In this document: one piece after another, positions 54,784 through 63,971 of the stretch
Position numbering within the stretch: the stretch's first letter is position 1
How the letters are laid out: every line of letters starts with the position of its first letter
NCBI GenBank assembly: GCA_024330965.1
Contig: JANDJL010000009.1
Coordinates: forward strand, 31,849 to 95,848
DNA: 64,000 nt
Source: Nitrospira sp.
GTDB lineage: Bacteria > Nitrospirota > Nitrospiria > Nitrospirales > Nitrospiraceae
Direction: 5' to 3'
The notes under the pieces: generated by a model
Databases searched by the model: none
Seen by the model: only the letters and a program-made list of their open reading frames with translations
Told to the model about the DNA's origin: nothing
Program-made: the position numbers and the translations under genes

Positions 54784-55812
54784 ATGAGCACGGCCGAACT
54801 TATCACCGAAGTGGACATCAAAGATGTCATCGCCAGCATCGAGCGGCAGATCGAAGACCACCGGCTCGTGAACGCACGGATCACGAGCGAAATCACTATC
54901 CTGTCCTTGAATGCTTCGATCGAGGCGGCACGGGCCGGTGAGGCCGGTCGAGGGTTCGCCGTGGTGGCTACCGAAGTCAAAAATCTGGCGGCGCAGGCTG
55001 CGGAAGCGTCGAAAGAGCTTGGGAAAATACGGGCAGAGACGAGCGAATTGGACCGGCGATTCACCGAACAAGAATGCGATCGTCTTTCGGAAAAAGCGCA
55101 GACCCTCGTGCAGTTCATCGTGAGAAATCTCTATGAACGGACCGCCGACGTTCGGTGGTGGGCGACGGACGAGGCGTTGGTGCAGGCCTTGGAAACCAAG
55201 GAGCAGGCGTCGGTTCGCCGAGCCGGCCAGCGGTTGGCTTTGATTAATCGTTTTTATACGGTGTATCTCAACCTTGTGCTCGTCGGCGCCGATGGAACAG
55301 TCGTGGCCTGTTCTCAACCTGACAAATACCCGAAAGTGGTCGGAAGCGATGTATCCAAAGTGTCCTGGTTCAGAAAAACCATGGCGACGACCAGCGGCGA
55401 GCAGTATGCCGTGGACGACATCGGCTATGATCCACTGCACAACAACAAGCTGACGGCTGTGTACGCTGCCGCCGTCCGGAAAGACGGGCGGACGGATGGA
55501 AAAATCATCGGCGCTCTCGGCGTGGTGTTCGACTGGGACAATCAATCGCGGATCATCGTCCAAAAGGAACCCTCGTTTTCGGAGTCCGAATGGAAACGGA
55601 CGAGGGTGTTGCTGCTTGACCGGGAATTGCGCGTCATCGCGGCTTCCGATGATCGTGGCGTGCTCCAGCCGTTTGCCCTCAAGCATCAGGGGAAGCAGCG
55701 CGGGTATTACGTCAATGACGACCACGAGGTGACGGCCTTCGCCAGGACGATCGGCTATCAGGAATATGACGGGCTCGGCTGGTACGGGGTCATCATCAGG
55801 AAGCTCCAGTAG
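54784..55812 (+). CDS. Soluble chemoreceptor-like protein with MCP tip before a Cache-like domain
   Basis: 342 residues, no membrane segment. A shortened MCP signalling tip is at the N-terminus (about 30-80), including [17 protein letters not shown] and [14 protein letters not shown]. The rest (about 95-342) resembles a PDC/Cache sensor ([59 protein letters not shown]). Usual MCPs have the sensor first and outside the cell. Here order is reversed and the whole protein is cytoplasmic, so it may sense an internal signal, or it may not bind CheA at all because the tip is short. Confidence 0.85.
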   Translation: MSTAELITEVDIKDVIASIERQIEDHRLVNARITSEITILSLNASIEAARAGEAGRGFAVVATEVKNLAAQAAEASKELGKIRAETSELDRRFTEQECDRLSEKAQTLVQFIVRNLYERTADVRWWATDEALVQALETKEQASVRRAGQRLALINRFYTVYLNLVLVGADGTVVACSQPDKYPKVVGSDVSKVSWFRKTMATTSGEQYAVDDIGYDPLHNNKLTAVYAAAVRKDGRTDGKIIGALGVVFDWDNQSRIIVQKEPSFSESEWKRTRVLLLDRELRVIAASDDRGVLQPFALKHQGKQRGYYVNDDHEVTAFARTIGYQEYDGLGWYGVIIRKLQ

Positions 55813-55890
55813 AAAGGAGCGGGCCTTGGGAACTCATCGGCTGGCGTCGCGCTCAAGTTTTTCGTCGATTGTGCCGATATCGCATACGTC

Positions 55891-56121
55891 ATGAATGAAG
55901 CGGGATCAATGAACGGGGAACGGCAGGCGGTCGGCGTGTCCGAGACGAACGGCGAGATCTTGACCGTGATGGACGTGGCCCGTTTCCTTCGGGTGCCAAA
56001 ATCGACCGTCTACAAGCTCGCCCGAGTCGGCGAATTGCCGGCTTCAAAAATCGGAAAGCATTGGCGCTTTCTCCGGCGCGATATTCATGAATGGCTCCGT
56101 GCCAGGTCCCAGCAAAACTAG
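55891..56121 (+). CDS. Small excisionase/MerR-type helix-turn-helix protein
   Basis: 76 residues. The core (about 24-73) is a winged-helix Xis/AlpA-type domain: LTVMDVARFLRVPKSTVYKLARVGELPASKIGKHWRFLRRDIHEWL. Such proteins bind DNA as excisionases or small regulators. No integrase or phage gene is near, so a regulatory role in the motility block is more likely than excision. An ATG at 55909 is an alternative start. Confidence 0.85.
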   Translation: MNEAGSMNGERQAVGVSETNGEILTVMDVARFLRVPKSTVYKLARVGELPASKIGKHWRFLRRDIHEWLRARSQQN

Positions 56122-56188
56122 CGGCCGCCATTCGTCGTGTATGCCCCTCCTGCAGCCGCGTGTCATCCTCATGTTCGATCACGAAATC

Positions 56189-56196
56189 GCCGATAA
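56189..56196 (+). promoter_or_regulatory. Candidate sigma-28 promoter (-10 only) upstream of cheY
   Basis: GCCGATAA matches the sigma-28 -10 element perfectly, but the bases 15 upstream (CATGTTCG) are a poor -35 element. It lies in the largest gap of the chemotaxis block. Confidence 0.4.
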
Positions 56197-56328
56197 ATAA
56201 AAGCGCTCGATGCTGGATTAAGTAAGGCTCAGGGAAGTTGTGATACCTGCAGGTGCGTGCATGATGAGACAAGTTGTCGGTGCCACCCGTGCCGCCGCAT
56301 CTCGGCACGGCTTTATGAAGGAGGCGAC

Positions 56329-56709
56329 ATGCCGGCTGATCCCAACATGAAAGTGCTTGTCGTCGACGACATGGCGACGATGAGGAGAATCGTCAAGAAC
56401 GTGTTGAAACAGCTTGGATTCAATCGGGTGGATGAGGCGGAAAACGGGGCGGAGGCGTTGCAGAAGCTGAAGGCGGAGCCCTACGGGCTGGTCGTATCAG
56501 ATTGGAACATGCCGGTCATGACGGGCATCGACATGCTGCGGGCGATCCGATCCGATGAAAAGCTGAAAGCGATTCCCGTGTTGATGGTGACGGCCGAAGC
56601 TCAGCAAAGCAATCTCATCGAAGCGATTCAAGCGGGAGTCAGCAATTACATCGTCAAGCCGTTTACGGCGGAAACGATGCAGGAGAAGCTGAACAAAATT
56701 TTTAAGTAA
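56329..56709 (+). CDS. cheY: Chemotaxis response regulator CheY
   Basis: 126 residues from the ATG at 56329, with AAGGAGG upstream; the open frame starts at 56257. Single receiver domain with [11 protein letters not shown], phosphoacceptor Asp in [16 protein letters not shown], Thr in MVTAEA and Lys in IVKPFTA. The WNMP and conserved Thr/Lys match true CheY proteins that bind FliM and CheZ. Followed by cheZ. Confidence 0.95.
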   Translation: MPADPNMKVLVVDDMATMRRIVKNVLKQLGFNRVDEAENGAEALQKLKAEPYGLVVSDWNMPVMTGIDMLRAIRSDEKLKAIPVLMVTAEAQQSNLIEAIQAGVSNYIVKPFTAETMQEKLNKIFK

Positions 56710-56759
56710 TGATCCGAGCAGCGTAAGGCCGCTTACGGCGAAGCAGACAAGCATAAGAC

Positions 56760-57359
56760 ATGGCGATGTACCCCGAACAACGGATAGAAGCAATTCACAA
56801 AGAAATCGGCGCGCTGGCTCGATTTGTCGAGAACGCGATGAAGGCCGTCGCCGAGGTGTGCCGGCCGGTTGTGGAGAGCAGCGAGGAGCTTCCGGCCGTC
56901 GCCTCTCACCTAACCGATCTCGTCAAGATGACCGAAGAGGGCGTGCTGGAGGTGATGAGGCTGGCGGAGTTGATTCAGGACAATCGCGCCCTTGTAACGA
57001 GAGAGTGTCAAACGATCGCCGATACGTTGCGAAGGGGCGACCATGGCACGCTTGCCGAACGGGTCGGGAAGATCATGTCTGCTTTGGACCAAGATGAACA
57101 GCGGCTCATGGAAATCATGACCGCCCTTTCTTTTCAGGACCTTGCGGCGCAGCGGGTTAAAAAGCTGGTTGCGATCCTTGAGGAAGTGAGAGAGAAGCTC
57201 CTCAAACTTGTCGTGGTGGTGGGTGCCGAGCAACAGCAGAACGGGGAACCGGAGAGGGGAAAGACGAACGAACTCCTCAACGAGCTCCGGCAGTCGCAGG
57301 ATGGCGCTCTGAAGCAACAGACCGCCGACGAAATCCTGGCGCGATTTGGATTCCAATAA
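56760..57359 (+). CDS. cheZ: CheY-P phosphatase CheZ
   Basis: 199 residues. CheZ speeds dephosphorylation of CheY-P. Helical hairpin with active-site FQDLAAQ (Asp127, Gln131), equivalent to Asp143 and Gln147 of E. coli CheZ, and a C-terminal CheY-binding helix TADEILARFGFQ. Located directly after cheY. Confidence 0.94.
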   Translation: MAMYPEQRIEAIHKEIGALARFVENAMKAVAEVCRPVVESSEELPAVASHLTDLVKMTEEGVLEVMRLAELIQDNRALVTRECQTIADTLRRGDHGTLAERVGKIMSALDQDEQRLMEIMTALSFQDLAAQRVKKLVAILEEVREKLLKLVVVVGAEQQQNGEPERGKTNELLNELRQSQDGALKQQTADEILARFGFQ

Positions 57360-57519
57360 TGTGCGCGGTTCGATCGTCGGATTTCAGGCGTCGGGCTCAG
57401 GCGACGATGGAGAGAACGTGCGTTCAAGGACTCATTGCCCGCCATTATTCGATCTCAATTTTTTCCATTGCAGGGCGGCTGCGTTCATGATGGGAGATTG
57501 TCACCAAGGTCGATAAAGA

Positions 57520-58290
57520 ATGGACATCGCCACGATTATAGGCATCGTCGTGGCTCTCGGAGCCATCGTCGGCGGTCAAGCGTTGGAAGGCGGCCATTTG
57601 GGCTCGATTCTCCAATTGACGGCCTTCGTGATCGTCATCGGCGGCACGATCGGCGCCTGCTTGGTCCAAAATCCGTTGCCGGTCATCTTGAAAGCCGTGG
57701 GCGCGTTGTCTCTGGCGCTGGCCGGGCCCCGCATCGACAACAAGGAAACGATCAAACTGATTCTCGATCTGGCCAACGTGTCGAGAAAACAGGGATTGCT
57801 GGCATTGGAAAGCAAACTGAAAGAAATCAAAGATCCGTTCATGAAAAAGGGGGTGCAGTTGATCGTCGATGGCACCGACCCCAAAGCCGTGCACGAGATC
57901 TTGGAAGTCGAAGTGGAGCACCATGAAGAAGAAGGCATCAAGGCGGCGAAGGTCTGGGAGGCGGCGGGGGGATATGCTCCCACGATCGGCATTTTGGGCG
58001 CGGTGCTCGGGTTGATTCACGTCATGGAAAACCTTGCCGATCCGTCGAAACTCGGCAGCGGCATCGCCGTCGCGTTCGTGGCGACGGTGTACGGCGTGGG
58101 CTCGGCGAATCTGTTTTTTTTGCCGTTGGCGAACAAGATCAAAATGAAACTGAAAGAAGAAGCCGGTTCGCGCAATTTGGCCATCATGGGACTGGTAGGG
58201 CTCGCACAGGGTGAAAATCCCAGGCTGTTGCAGGAAAAACTCGAAGGGTTCCTGCCTCTCAACGAACGGTCGAAGCCGGCGAAGAAATGA
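57520..58290 (+). CDS. motA: Flagellar motor stator protein MotA
   Basis: 256 residues with four membrane segments (IGIVVALGAIVGG near 7; LTAFVIVIGGTIGACL near 34; APTIGILGAVLGLIHVM near 152; VAFVATVYGVGSANLFFLPL near 187). The cytoplasmic loop carries helix VEVEHHEEEGIKAAKVWE. Part of the proton or sodium channel; PGG/YAPTIG motifs fit MotA/PomA. Followed by motB with a 24-base gap. Confidence 0.93.
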   Translation: MDIATIIGIVVALGAIVGGQALEGGHLGSILQLTAFVIVIGGTIGACLVQNPLPVILKAVGALSLALAGPRIDNKETIKLILDLANVSRKQGLLALESKLKEIKDPFMKKGVQLIVDGTDPKAVHEILEVEVEHHEEEGIKAAKVWEAAGGYAPTIGILGAVLGLIHVMENLADPSKLGSGIAVAFVATVYGVGSANLFFLPLANKIKMKLKEEAGSRNLAIMGLVGLAQGENPRLLQEKLEGFLPLNERSKPAKK

Positions 58291-58314
58291 AAAGCCGAGC
58301 GGTGGGGCATATTG

Positions 58315-59166
58315 ATGGCCAAGCACAAACACGAAGAGCATGAGAATCATGAACGATGGCTCGTGTCCTACGCCGACTTCATTACCCTCCTGTTTGCCTT
58401 TTTCGTCGTGATGTATTCGGTCTCAGCCGTCAACGAAGGCAAGTTTCGCACGGTGAGCGAGTCGATTCGAGCCGCGTTGCGCCCCGTGTCGAATCCCGAA
58501 GTGTCGCAGATGATTTTCAGCGTCGGCCAGTATCGGCCGGCCTTAAGGACTCCGTCTGTTCCGGGGTCGAAAGAAATCGCTGTCCGACGTCTGCGCGAGT
58601 TGGTGAGGTCATCGCAGGCGGCATCCCAGTTTGCGTTGGTTCATCTGCTGGAAAAAGAAGACGGCGACATCATCATCACGATACCGGATATCATTCTGTT
58701 CAAAAGCGGCGAGGCGGCGATTCGTCAAGAGGCGCTGTCGTCTTTGAAAGGCTTGGCGAGCGTGCTGCTGGAGCTGAATCGGCACGTTCGAGTGGAGGGG
58801 CATACGGATAACGTGCCGATCAGGACGGCGCAGTTTCCATCAAACTGGGAACTCTCGGCGACGCGGGCCGTGATGGTGGTCAGGGTGCTGTCGGAGCTGT
58901 ACGGAGTGCCGTCCGACCATCTGGCCGCCATCGGATATGCGGATACCAGGCCGGTGGCGCCCAATCTGACGCCGGCCCAACGGGCTAAAAACCGGCGTGT
59001 GGAAGTCATCATTCTTGAACATGCCCCGGTCTTCTCGCCTCGTTTCTCGGAAGACGACCAAGAGAGCTCCGATCAATTACCGAACGGGATTGAGTCGCCT
59101 TCGATTCGGCCTTTTCCGTCCGATCCAGCCTTTTCCGATGAACTCAAATTGACCGAAAAGCCCTGA
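58315..59166 (+). CDS. motB: Flagellar motor stator protein MotB
   Basis: 283 residues from the ATG at 58315 (a TTG at 58312 precedes it). One membrane segment (about 18-40) contains the ion-binding Asp21 (YADFITLLFAFFVVM). The C-terminal OmpA-like domain binds peptidoglycan (about 110-240, VRVEGHTDNVPI, NWELSATRA, NRRVEVIIL). The last 40 residues are acidic and disordered. Confidence 0.94.
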   Translation: MAKHKHEEHENHERWLVSYADFITLLFAFFVVMYSVSAVNEGKFRTVSESIRAALRPVSNPEVSQMIFSVGQYRPALRTPSVPGSKEIAVRRLRELVRSSQAASQFALVHLLEKEDGDIIITIPDIILFKSGEAAIRQEALSSLKGLASVLLELNRHVRVEGHTDNVPIRTAQFPSNWELSATRAVMVVRVLSELYGVPSDHLAAIGYADTRPVAPNLTPAQRAKNRRVEVIILEHAPVFSPRFSEDDQESSDQLPNGIESPSIRPFPSDPAFSDELKLTEKP

Positions 59167-59332
59167 CTTCCAGAACGAAGGCATGGCCAGATCATCGAGC
59201 CGATGGGTCGATTCCTATCAAGAATCGCAAGCAATCAGCCGATATCGTCTTTGACCCGGCCAGCAGCGCGGGAGCGGGTTGGCCTGAAATCAGAAAACGC
59301 GGCGTCACGATCGTAAGACAGGAGCATTCGAC

Positions 59333-59596
59333 GTGGAAGAGAACCCCAGGCAGTTGGCCCCGACGGGCGATCTGACGATTTTCGAAGTCGAGGACTTCAA
59401 GAAAGCACTGATCAAGTTGTTTCAAAACGACGGCCTGGTTTCTCTGGATCTTTCGCAGGTGGGTCGTGTGGACACGGCGGCGATTCAATTGCTGTGGGCG
59501 GCTCGAAAGGAAGGAAGGATGTTCGTCGCGGGCATGTCCGAAAACTTGCAGGCAACGTTGAACCGATTGGGATTCTCCGAGCCGCTCGGCGAATAG
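59333..59596 (+). CDS. STAS domain protein
   Basis: 87 residues, GTG start at 59333. Whole protein is an anti-sigma-factor-antagonist-like STAS domain (LTIFEVEDFKKALIKLF, SLDLSQVGRVDTAAIQLLWAARKEG). The position of the phosphorylated Ser in SpoIIAA reads DTAA, so Thr is the only candidate. In chemotaxis loci such proteins often modulate the array. Follows motB. Confidence 0.88.
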   Translation: MEENPRQLAPTGDLTIFEVEDFKKALIKLFQNDGLVSLDLSQVGRVDTAAIQLLWAARKEGRMFVAGMSENLQATLNRLGFSEPLGE

Positions 59597-59602
59597 TCGG
59601 GC

Positions 59603-60154
59603 ATGATGATCATGGCTGTGGACACAGACGTTCTCTGTGGAGACCCAAACGATTCCGCCGATGCGGATGAGCTTCGGAGACTGCGAGCGCATCACCGGGC
59701 GTGGCGGACGGTCGCCTCGTGCGCTGTGCGCCTCATTCCGATCTTAAATGAAGAAATGGCGACCGTCACTCGGATGACCGAGCGCGCTGCGATGGAACTC
59801 GGAGCCCATCTTCAAGCGTTGGCGTCTATGGATGGAGCAGCACATCAACAAGAGCGTGCGGCAAGCGTTTCGAAAATCGTCATGGCGCTGCAGTTTCAGG
59901 ATATCGTCGGTCAAAAGTTGAACCATGTCGGCAAGGCATTGGATGAGTGGCGCGGCCACATGGAGGAACTGCTTGACGCGACCCAAGGTGAACGTGCGGC
60001 GGACCGGCTTGCGGACGTGGAAATGATCGAGCGGAACCTTGTCGCGATGGAAGCGCGTTGTTCCGATGTCTCGGCGTTCAAGATTGCCGACCAAGAGCCG
60101 GCGGCCGATCGGGTGGAATCGCCTGGGACGACCGAATCGGTCACGCTGTTTTAA
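59603..60154 (+). CDS. Short CheZ-like protein
   Basis: 183 residues; an ATG at 59612 is possible. Mostly helical, with VMALQFQDIVGQKLNHV (Asp100, Gln104), the same DxxxQ core as the CheZ at 56760 (Asp127, Gln131). The usual C-terminal CheY-binding helix is not seen. It precedes a second cheY, so it may be that protein's phosphatase. Could also be a receptor helix fragment. Confidence 0.7.
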   Translation: MMIMAVDTDVLCGDPNDSADADELRRLRAHHRAWRTVASCAVRLIPILNEEMATVTRMTERAAMELGAHLQALASMDGAAHQQERAASVSKIVMALQFQDIVGQKLNHVGKALDEWRGHMEELLDATQGERAADRLADVEMIERNLVAMEARCSDVSAFKIADQEPAADRVESPGTTESVTLF

Positions 60155-60219
60155 GTGAGCCGGTCGTCGGACGTCAAAATTGCCTTGAAAAACCGAACCG
60201 CTCAAATCGGAGGATGAAG

Positions 60220-60588
60220 ATGGGAAAAACCGCGCTCGTCGTCGACGATTCGCCCACCATGCGCCAGATGGTCGCCTTCACGCTCATGAACGCGGGGTTT
60301 ACGGTAATCGAAGCCGAGCACGGCAAGGACGCCGTCAGGAAAATCGCGGGAAAAAAAATGGACATCGTCGTGACGGACCTCAACATGCCGGAGATGGACG
60401 GCATCGCCCTGATCAAGGAGCTGCGGAGGTCGGCCGATTTTAAGTACATCCCGATTCTGATGTTGACGACCGAGTCGGCGGTCGAAAAAAAGATGGCGGG
60501 CAAGGAAGCCGGGGCCACCGGGTGGATCGTGAAGCCGTTCAATCCGGATGTGTTGCTCAACACGATCGCCAAGATACTGCCGGCGTAG
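60220..60588 (+). CDS. CheY-like response regulator (second copy)
   Basis: 122 residues from the ATG at 60220, which has GGAGG 6 bases upstream; the ATG at 60214 touches it. Receiver with VVDDSPTMRQM, phosphoacceptor Asp in VVTDLNMPEMDG, LMLTTES and Lys in IVKPFNP. Differs from the first CheY in the post-Asp loop, so partners may differ. Lies between the CheZ-like gene and cheA. Confidence 0.93.
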   Translation: MGKTALVVDDSPTMRQMVAFTLMNAGFTVIEAEHGKDAVRKIAGKKMDIVVTDLNMPEMDGIALIKELRRSADFKYIPILMLTTESAVEKKMAGKEAGATGWIVKPFNPDVLLNTIAKILPA

Positions 60589-60745
60589 CGGAGGAGCCGA
60601 GGTGCGCCGTTGGTGTCAAGTTGTCGATTTCTGGTTTCAAGAGAGCCGGATAACGGCGCGGCGGTGAAACGCTTGGGACGGCCGGCTGAATAAAAACCGG
60701 CGTCCGGGGTGAGTCTCGACGCGGGGTTGAAAAGACGGACAGACG

Positions 60746-62923
60746 ATGAGCAACGAGTTCGAGCAATTCCAAGACGCGTTTTTCGAAGAGGCGGCGGAAC
60801 ATCTCGCGATCATCGAGGAAGGGCTGCTCCAGTTGGAGCAACATCCCGAGGATCTTGACCGCTTGAACAAAATCTTCCGCTCGGCCCATTCGATCAAGGG
60901 GGCGAGCGGTATGTTCGGCTTCGACGCCGTTGCTCAGTTTACGCACAAGATGGAGACGCTCTTGGATCTTCTCCGGGGCGGCAAAAAAAGCGTCACGCCG
61001 AGCGTCACGGATTTGCTGCTCAAGTCCACGGACTGTCTGAAAACGTTGATGGAGGGAGTCAAACTCAATGCGCCTGTGGATGAGAACATCGTGCGACGGC
61101 TCTCGGCCGAGTTGGCCGCCGCTAGTGCGGCGGAGGGAGCAGGAGCGCCCGTTGTTTCGCCGACGGCGGCCGCCGAACCGTCCGCGTCGTCGGGGAAGGC
61201 GTATGACATTCGCTGGATTCCACCGGAATGGCTCTTTCGGCGGGGGCTCGACCCGCTGCAGATTTTCAAGGAACTGACTCGCATCGGACGTCTCAGCCGC
61301 GTGAACGTCGATACGTCTCGGCTGCCGGACCTCAACGGCATGAATCCCGAGACGTGTTATCTGTCCTGGACTATGCGGCTGGAAACCACCGCGTCGCTGA
61401 AAGAGGTGGAATCGGTCTTTGAGTTCGTGCGGGAAGACAGCGAGCTTTCAATCGAAGCGGTCAAGGTCCCTGATGGCTCGCCTGCGGTCCCGGGCACGGC
61501 TGTGCAATGCGAGACCGAGAATGCGATGTCTGAATTCTCGGAGGGGAGGACGAAGTCGATCGGCGAAATTCTGGTCGAAAGCGGAGCAGTCTCCAAAGAG
61601 GCGCTGGAGCGGGCGTTGTCCCAACAGAAGCGGGTCGGTGAGATTCTGATTGAACAGAAAGCCGCGACGCCCCAGCAGATCGAGCAGGCTCTGCAGAAAC
61701 AACGGCAAATGGAGGTCGCCGCGCAAGCCAAGAAGGCCGATACGACGTCCATCCGCGTTGACACCGCCAAAATCGACAAGCTGATCAATTTGGTCGGGGA
61801 ACTGGTCATCACGCAGTCGATGTTGAGCGATTTGGGAACCCGCTTTGAGATGGGGCAGATCCACGTTCTGCTGGAGCGTATCGCGCAATTGGAGCGGAAC
61901 ACGAGGGAGATCCAGGAGCGGGTCATGAGCATCCGTATGGTTCCGATCGGGACGGCGTTCAGCCGATTCCCCAGACTGGTCCGCGATTTGGCCGGCAAAT
62001 TAGGGAAAAAAATCAACTTGGTGATGTCCGGCGAAGAGACCGAGCTGGACAAAACCGTCATCGAGGCGATCGGCGACCCCTTGACGCATCTGGTACGCAA
62101 CGCCGCGGATCATGGGCTGGAGACGCCGGAAGAGCGACTGGACAACAATAAACCGGAAACCGGCGTCATCAAGCTGCACGCGTTTCACGAAGGGGGGAAC
62201 ATCTGCATCACCGTTGAAGACGACGGGCGTGGCTTGAATCGGGACAAAATCCTCGCCAAGGCCGTCAAGCAAGGGCTGGTTCCAGACGGCGCTACCTTGT
62301 CGGACGATCAAATCTACCAGTTAATTCTGAGGCCCGGCTTCTCGACCGCCGACAAGGTCTCCGATCTGTCGGGGCGAGGCGTCGGCATGGACGTGGTGAA
62401 GCGCAATATCGAATCGCTGGGCGGGACCGTCTCGATTAAGACGGTGTTTGGCAAGGGCACGACGTTTACGCTCAAACTGCCGTTGACGTTGGCCATTATC
62501 GAAGGCATGACGATTCGGGTCGGGCGGGAAACGTATATCGTTCCGATGCTGTCGATCCTCGAATCAATCCAACCAAAGCCCGAGGCGGTCAAGACCATTG
62601 TCGGCAAAGGGGAACTCATTGATGTACGAGGTACCTATCTGCCGGTGATCAGGCTGTATGACGTCTTCGATTTGAAGCCGGAGTACGTCGATCCGGCGAA
62701 AGCCATTCTTCTGATTTTGGAAACGGAGGGCGAGCGGGTGGCGCTGATGGTGGACGAGATTCTCGGCCAGCAACAGGTAGTCATCAAGAGCATGGAGCAA
62801 AACTTCCACAAGGTACAAGGGATTGCGGGGGCCACTATTTTGGGAGACGGAACCGTGGGATTCATCTTGGATGTCCGCGGTCTGTTGGAAATCGCGCGTC
62901 AAGGAATGCCGATAGCTGCGTAG
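60746..62923 (+). CDS. cheA: Chemotaxis histidine kinase CheA
   Basis: 725 residues. P1 (Hpt) with His48 in FRSAHSIKGASG; P2-like segment (about 150-240, YDIRWIPPEWLFRRGLDPLQIF); an inserted repeat region (about 267-322, IGEILVESGAV and VGEILIEQKAA); dimerisation domain P3 (about 333-400); HATPase P4 (HLVRNAADHGLE, DDGRGLN, GRGVGMDVV); and P5 (CheW-like, about 585-715). CheA phosphorylates CheY in response to receptors. The insert resembles MshEN/GSPII-E N-terminal modules, which in other proteins can bind c-di-GMP. Confidence 0.96.
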   Translation: MSNEFEQFQDAFFEEAAEHLAIIEEGLLQLEQHPEDLDRLNKIFRSAHSIKGASGMFGFDAVAQFTHKMETLLDLLRGGKKSVTPSVTDLLLKSTDCLKTLMEGVKLNAPVDENIVRRLSAELAAASAAEGAGAPVVSPTAAAEPSASSGKAYDIRWIPPEWLFRRGLDPLQIFKELTRIGRLSRVNVDTSRLPDLNGMNPETCYLSWTMRLETTASLKEVESVFEFVREDSELSIEAVKVPDGSPAVPGTAVQCETENAMSEFSEGRTKSIGEILVESGAVSKEALERALSQQKRVGEILIEQKAATPQQIEQALQKQRQMEVAAQAKKADTTSIRVDTAKIDKLINLVGELVITQSMLSDLGTRFEMGQIHVLLERIAQLERNTREIQERVMSIRMVPIGTAFSRFPRLVRDLAGKLGKKINLVMSGEETELDKTVIEAIGDPLTHLVRNAADHGLETPEERLDNNKPETGVIKLHAFHEGGNICITVEDDGRGLNRDKILAKAVKQGLVPDGATLSDDQIYQLILRPGFSTADKVSDLSGRGVGMDVVKRNIESLGGTVSIKTVFGKGTTFTLKLPLTLAIIEGMTIRVGRETYIVPMLSILESIQPKPEAVKTIVGKGELIDVRGTYLPVIRLYDVFDLKPEYVDPAKAILLILETEGERVALMVDEILGQQQVVIKSMEQNFHKVQGIAGATILGDGTVGFILDVRGLLEIARQGMPIAA

Positions 62924-62962
62924 CGGCGTGGATCAGGACATGGATCAAACGGGAGCGGAACC

Positions 62963-63310
62963 ATGGCGTTGATGATCAATGATCACTGCATCGCCTGCGA
63001 CGCCTGTTTGCCGGCCTGCCCCAATCAAGCGATCTTTGAGAAGCGAAGCGCCGCTCAGGCACAGGGGTATGGCGTCGCGGACGGGCTGGGGCTCAATGAC
63101 GACATCTATGTCATTGCATACGACCGATGCACGGAGTGCGTCGGGCACTTCGATGAGCCTCAATGCGCGTCCGTATGTCCCATCGGGGAATGTTGCGTGC
63201 CGGATCCGAAGCGGCCGGAGTCGCGCACCGTGCTGTTGGAACGGGCCCGTCGCCTTCATCCGAACAAGATGATCGATGAAGACAGAGTGTGGACGGGGAT
63301 CAGAGGATGA
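62963..63310 (+). CDS. YfhL-type 2x[4Fe-4S] ferredoxin
   Basis: 115 residues. Cysteine motifs CIACDACLPACP (near 10-21) and CTECVGHFDEPQCASVCP (near 53-70) build two clusters, with an 8-residue spacing in the second, typical of YfhL/Alv ferredoxins. A short C-terminal tail follows. It sits between cheA and cheW, where an electron carrier is unexpected; it may link redox state to signalling, or simply share the transcript. Confidence 0.93.
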   Translation: MALMINDHCIACDACLPACPNQAIFEKRSAAQAQGYGVADGLGLNDDIYVIAYDRCTECVGHFDEPQCASVCPIGECCVPDPKRPESRTVLLERARRLHPNKMIDEDRVWTGIRG

Positions 63311-63453
63311 CTCAAGAGACGTGAACGAGGGTGTCGGTTTTCAGGGAAGGCCCTAGACAGAATCGAGCGAGACGAGGGGGTGGAGCCAAGGCTCGACATT
63401 CGCACGATTCTCTCGGGCGGTCTCGGTGTGACTCACGTGGGAAGGAGGATTAG

Positions 63454-63954
63454 ATGGCGGCTGTGACGGCATTGGAAACCTCAATGAAGCCACCGCACCA
63501 GCCAAGCGGTGCGGCGCCAAGCGGCGCGGCGGAGGGCAGTCAAGTGTTGACCTTCAAACTGGGCGACGAGCTGTACGGGGTGGATATTTTGCGTGTCCAG
63601 GAGATCAAGGGCTACACCACCGTCACCCGGATTCCCAATACCCCCGCTTCGATCAAGGGCGTTATCAATCTTCGCGGTACGATCGTGCCGATCGTGGAGC
63701 TGCGAACGGTCTTTGGGATGCCGACGATCGACGTGACGCCGTTTACGGTCATCATCGTGGTGGTGGTGCGCGAAAAGGTCATGGGATTGGTGGTGGATGC
63801 GGTTTCCGATGTGCTGACCATCGACCGCCAACACATTCAGCCGCCGCCGGCCTTCGGAGCCAGGGTGGATGTGAGTTGCCTCAGCGGGATCGCCAAATCG
63901 GGCGACAAGCTGGTGGCGTTGTTGGATCTCGACCGCCTGTTAGCGGATGGCTGA
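63454..63954 (+). CDS. cheW: Chemotaxis adaptor CheW
   Basis: 166 residues. CheW bridges receptors and CheA. SH3-like double barrel with LTFKLGDELYGVDILRVQEI, RIPNTPASIKGVINLRGTIVPIVELR and VVDAVSDVLTI. The first 28 residues are an Ala/Ser/Pro-rich extension. Confidence 0.95.
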   Translation: MAAVTALETSMKPPHQPSGAAPSGAAEGSQVLTFKLGDELYGVDILRVQEIKGYTTVTRIPNTPASIKGVINLRGTIVPIVELRTVFGMPTIDVTPFTVIIVVVVREKVMGLVVDAVSDVLTIDRQHIQPPPAFGARVDVSCLSGIAKSGDKLVALLDLDRLLADG

Positions 63955-63971
63955 CAGGAGAAGGCACCAGG

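Noticed and set aside
54469..55725. 418-codon minus-strand frame across the PilZ and receptor genes
   Set aside because: It spans two real genes in antisense and has no signature.
57445..58350. 301-codon minus-strand frame across motA
   Set aside because: It is antisense to motA, whose membrane segments and motifs are clear.
59190..59215. GCCGATAT resembling a sigma-28 -10 element before the STAS gene
   Set aside because: The -35 region matches only 3 of 8 positions.
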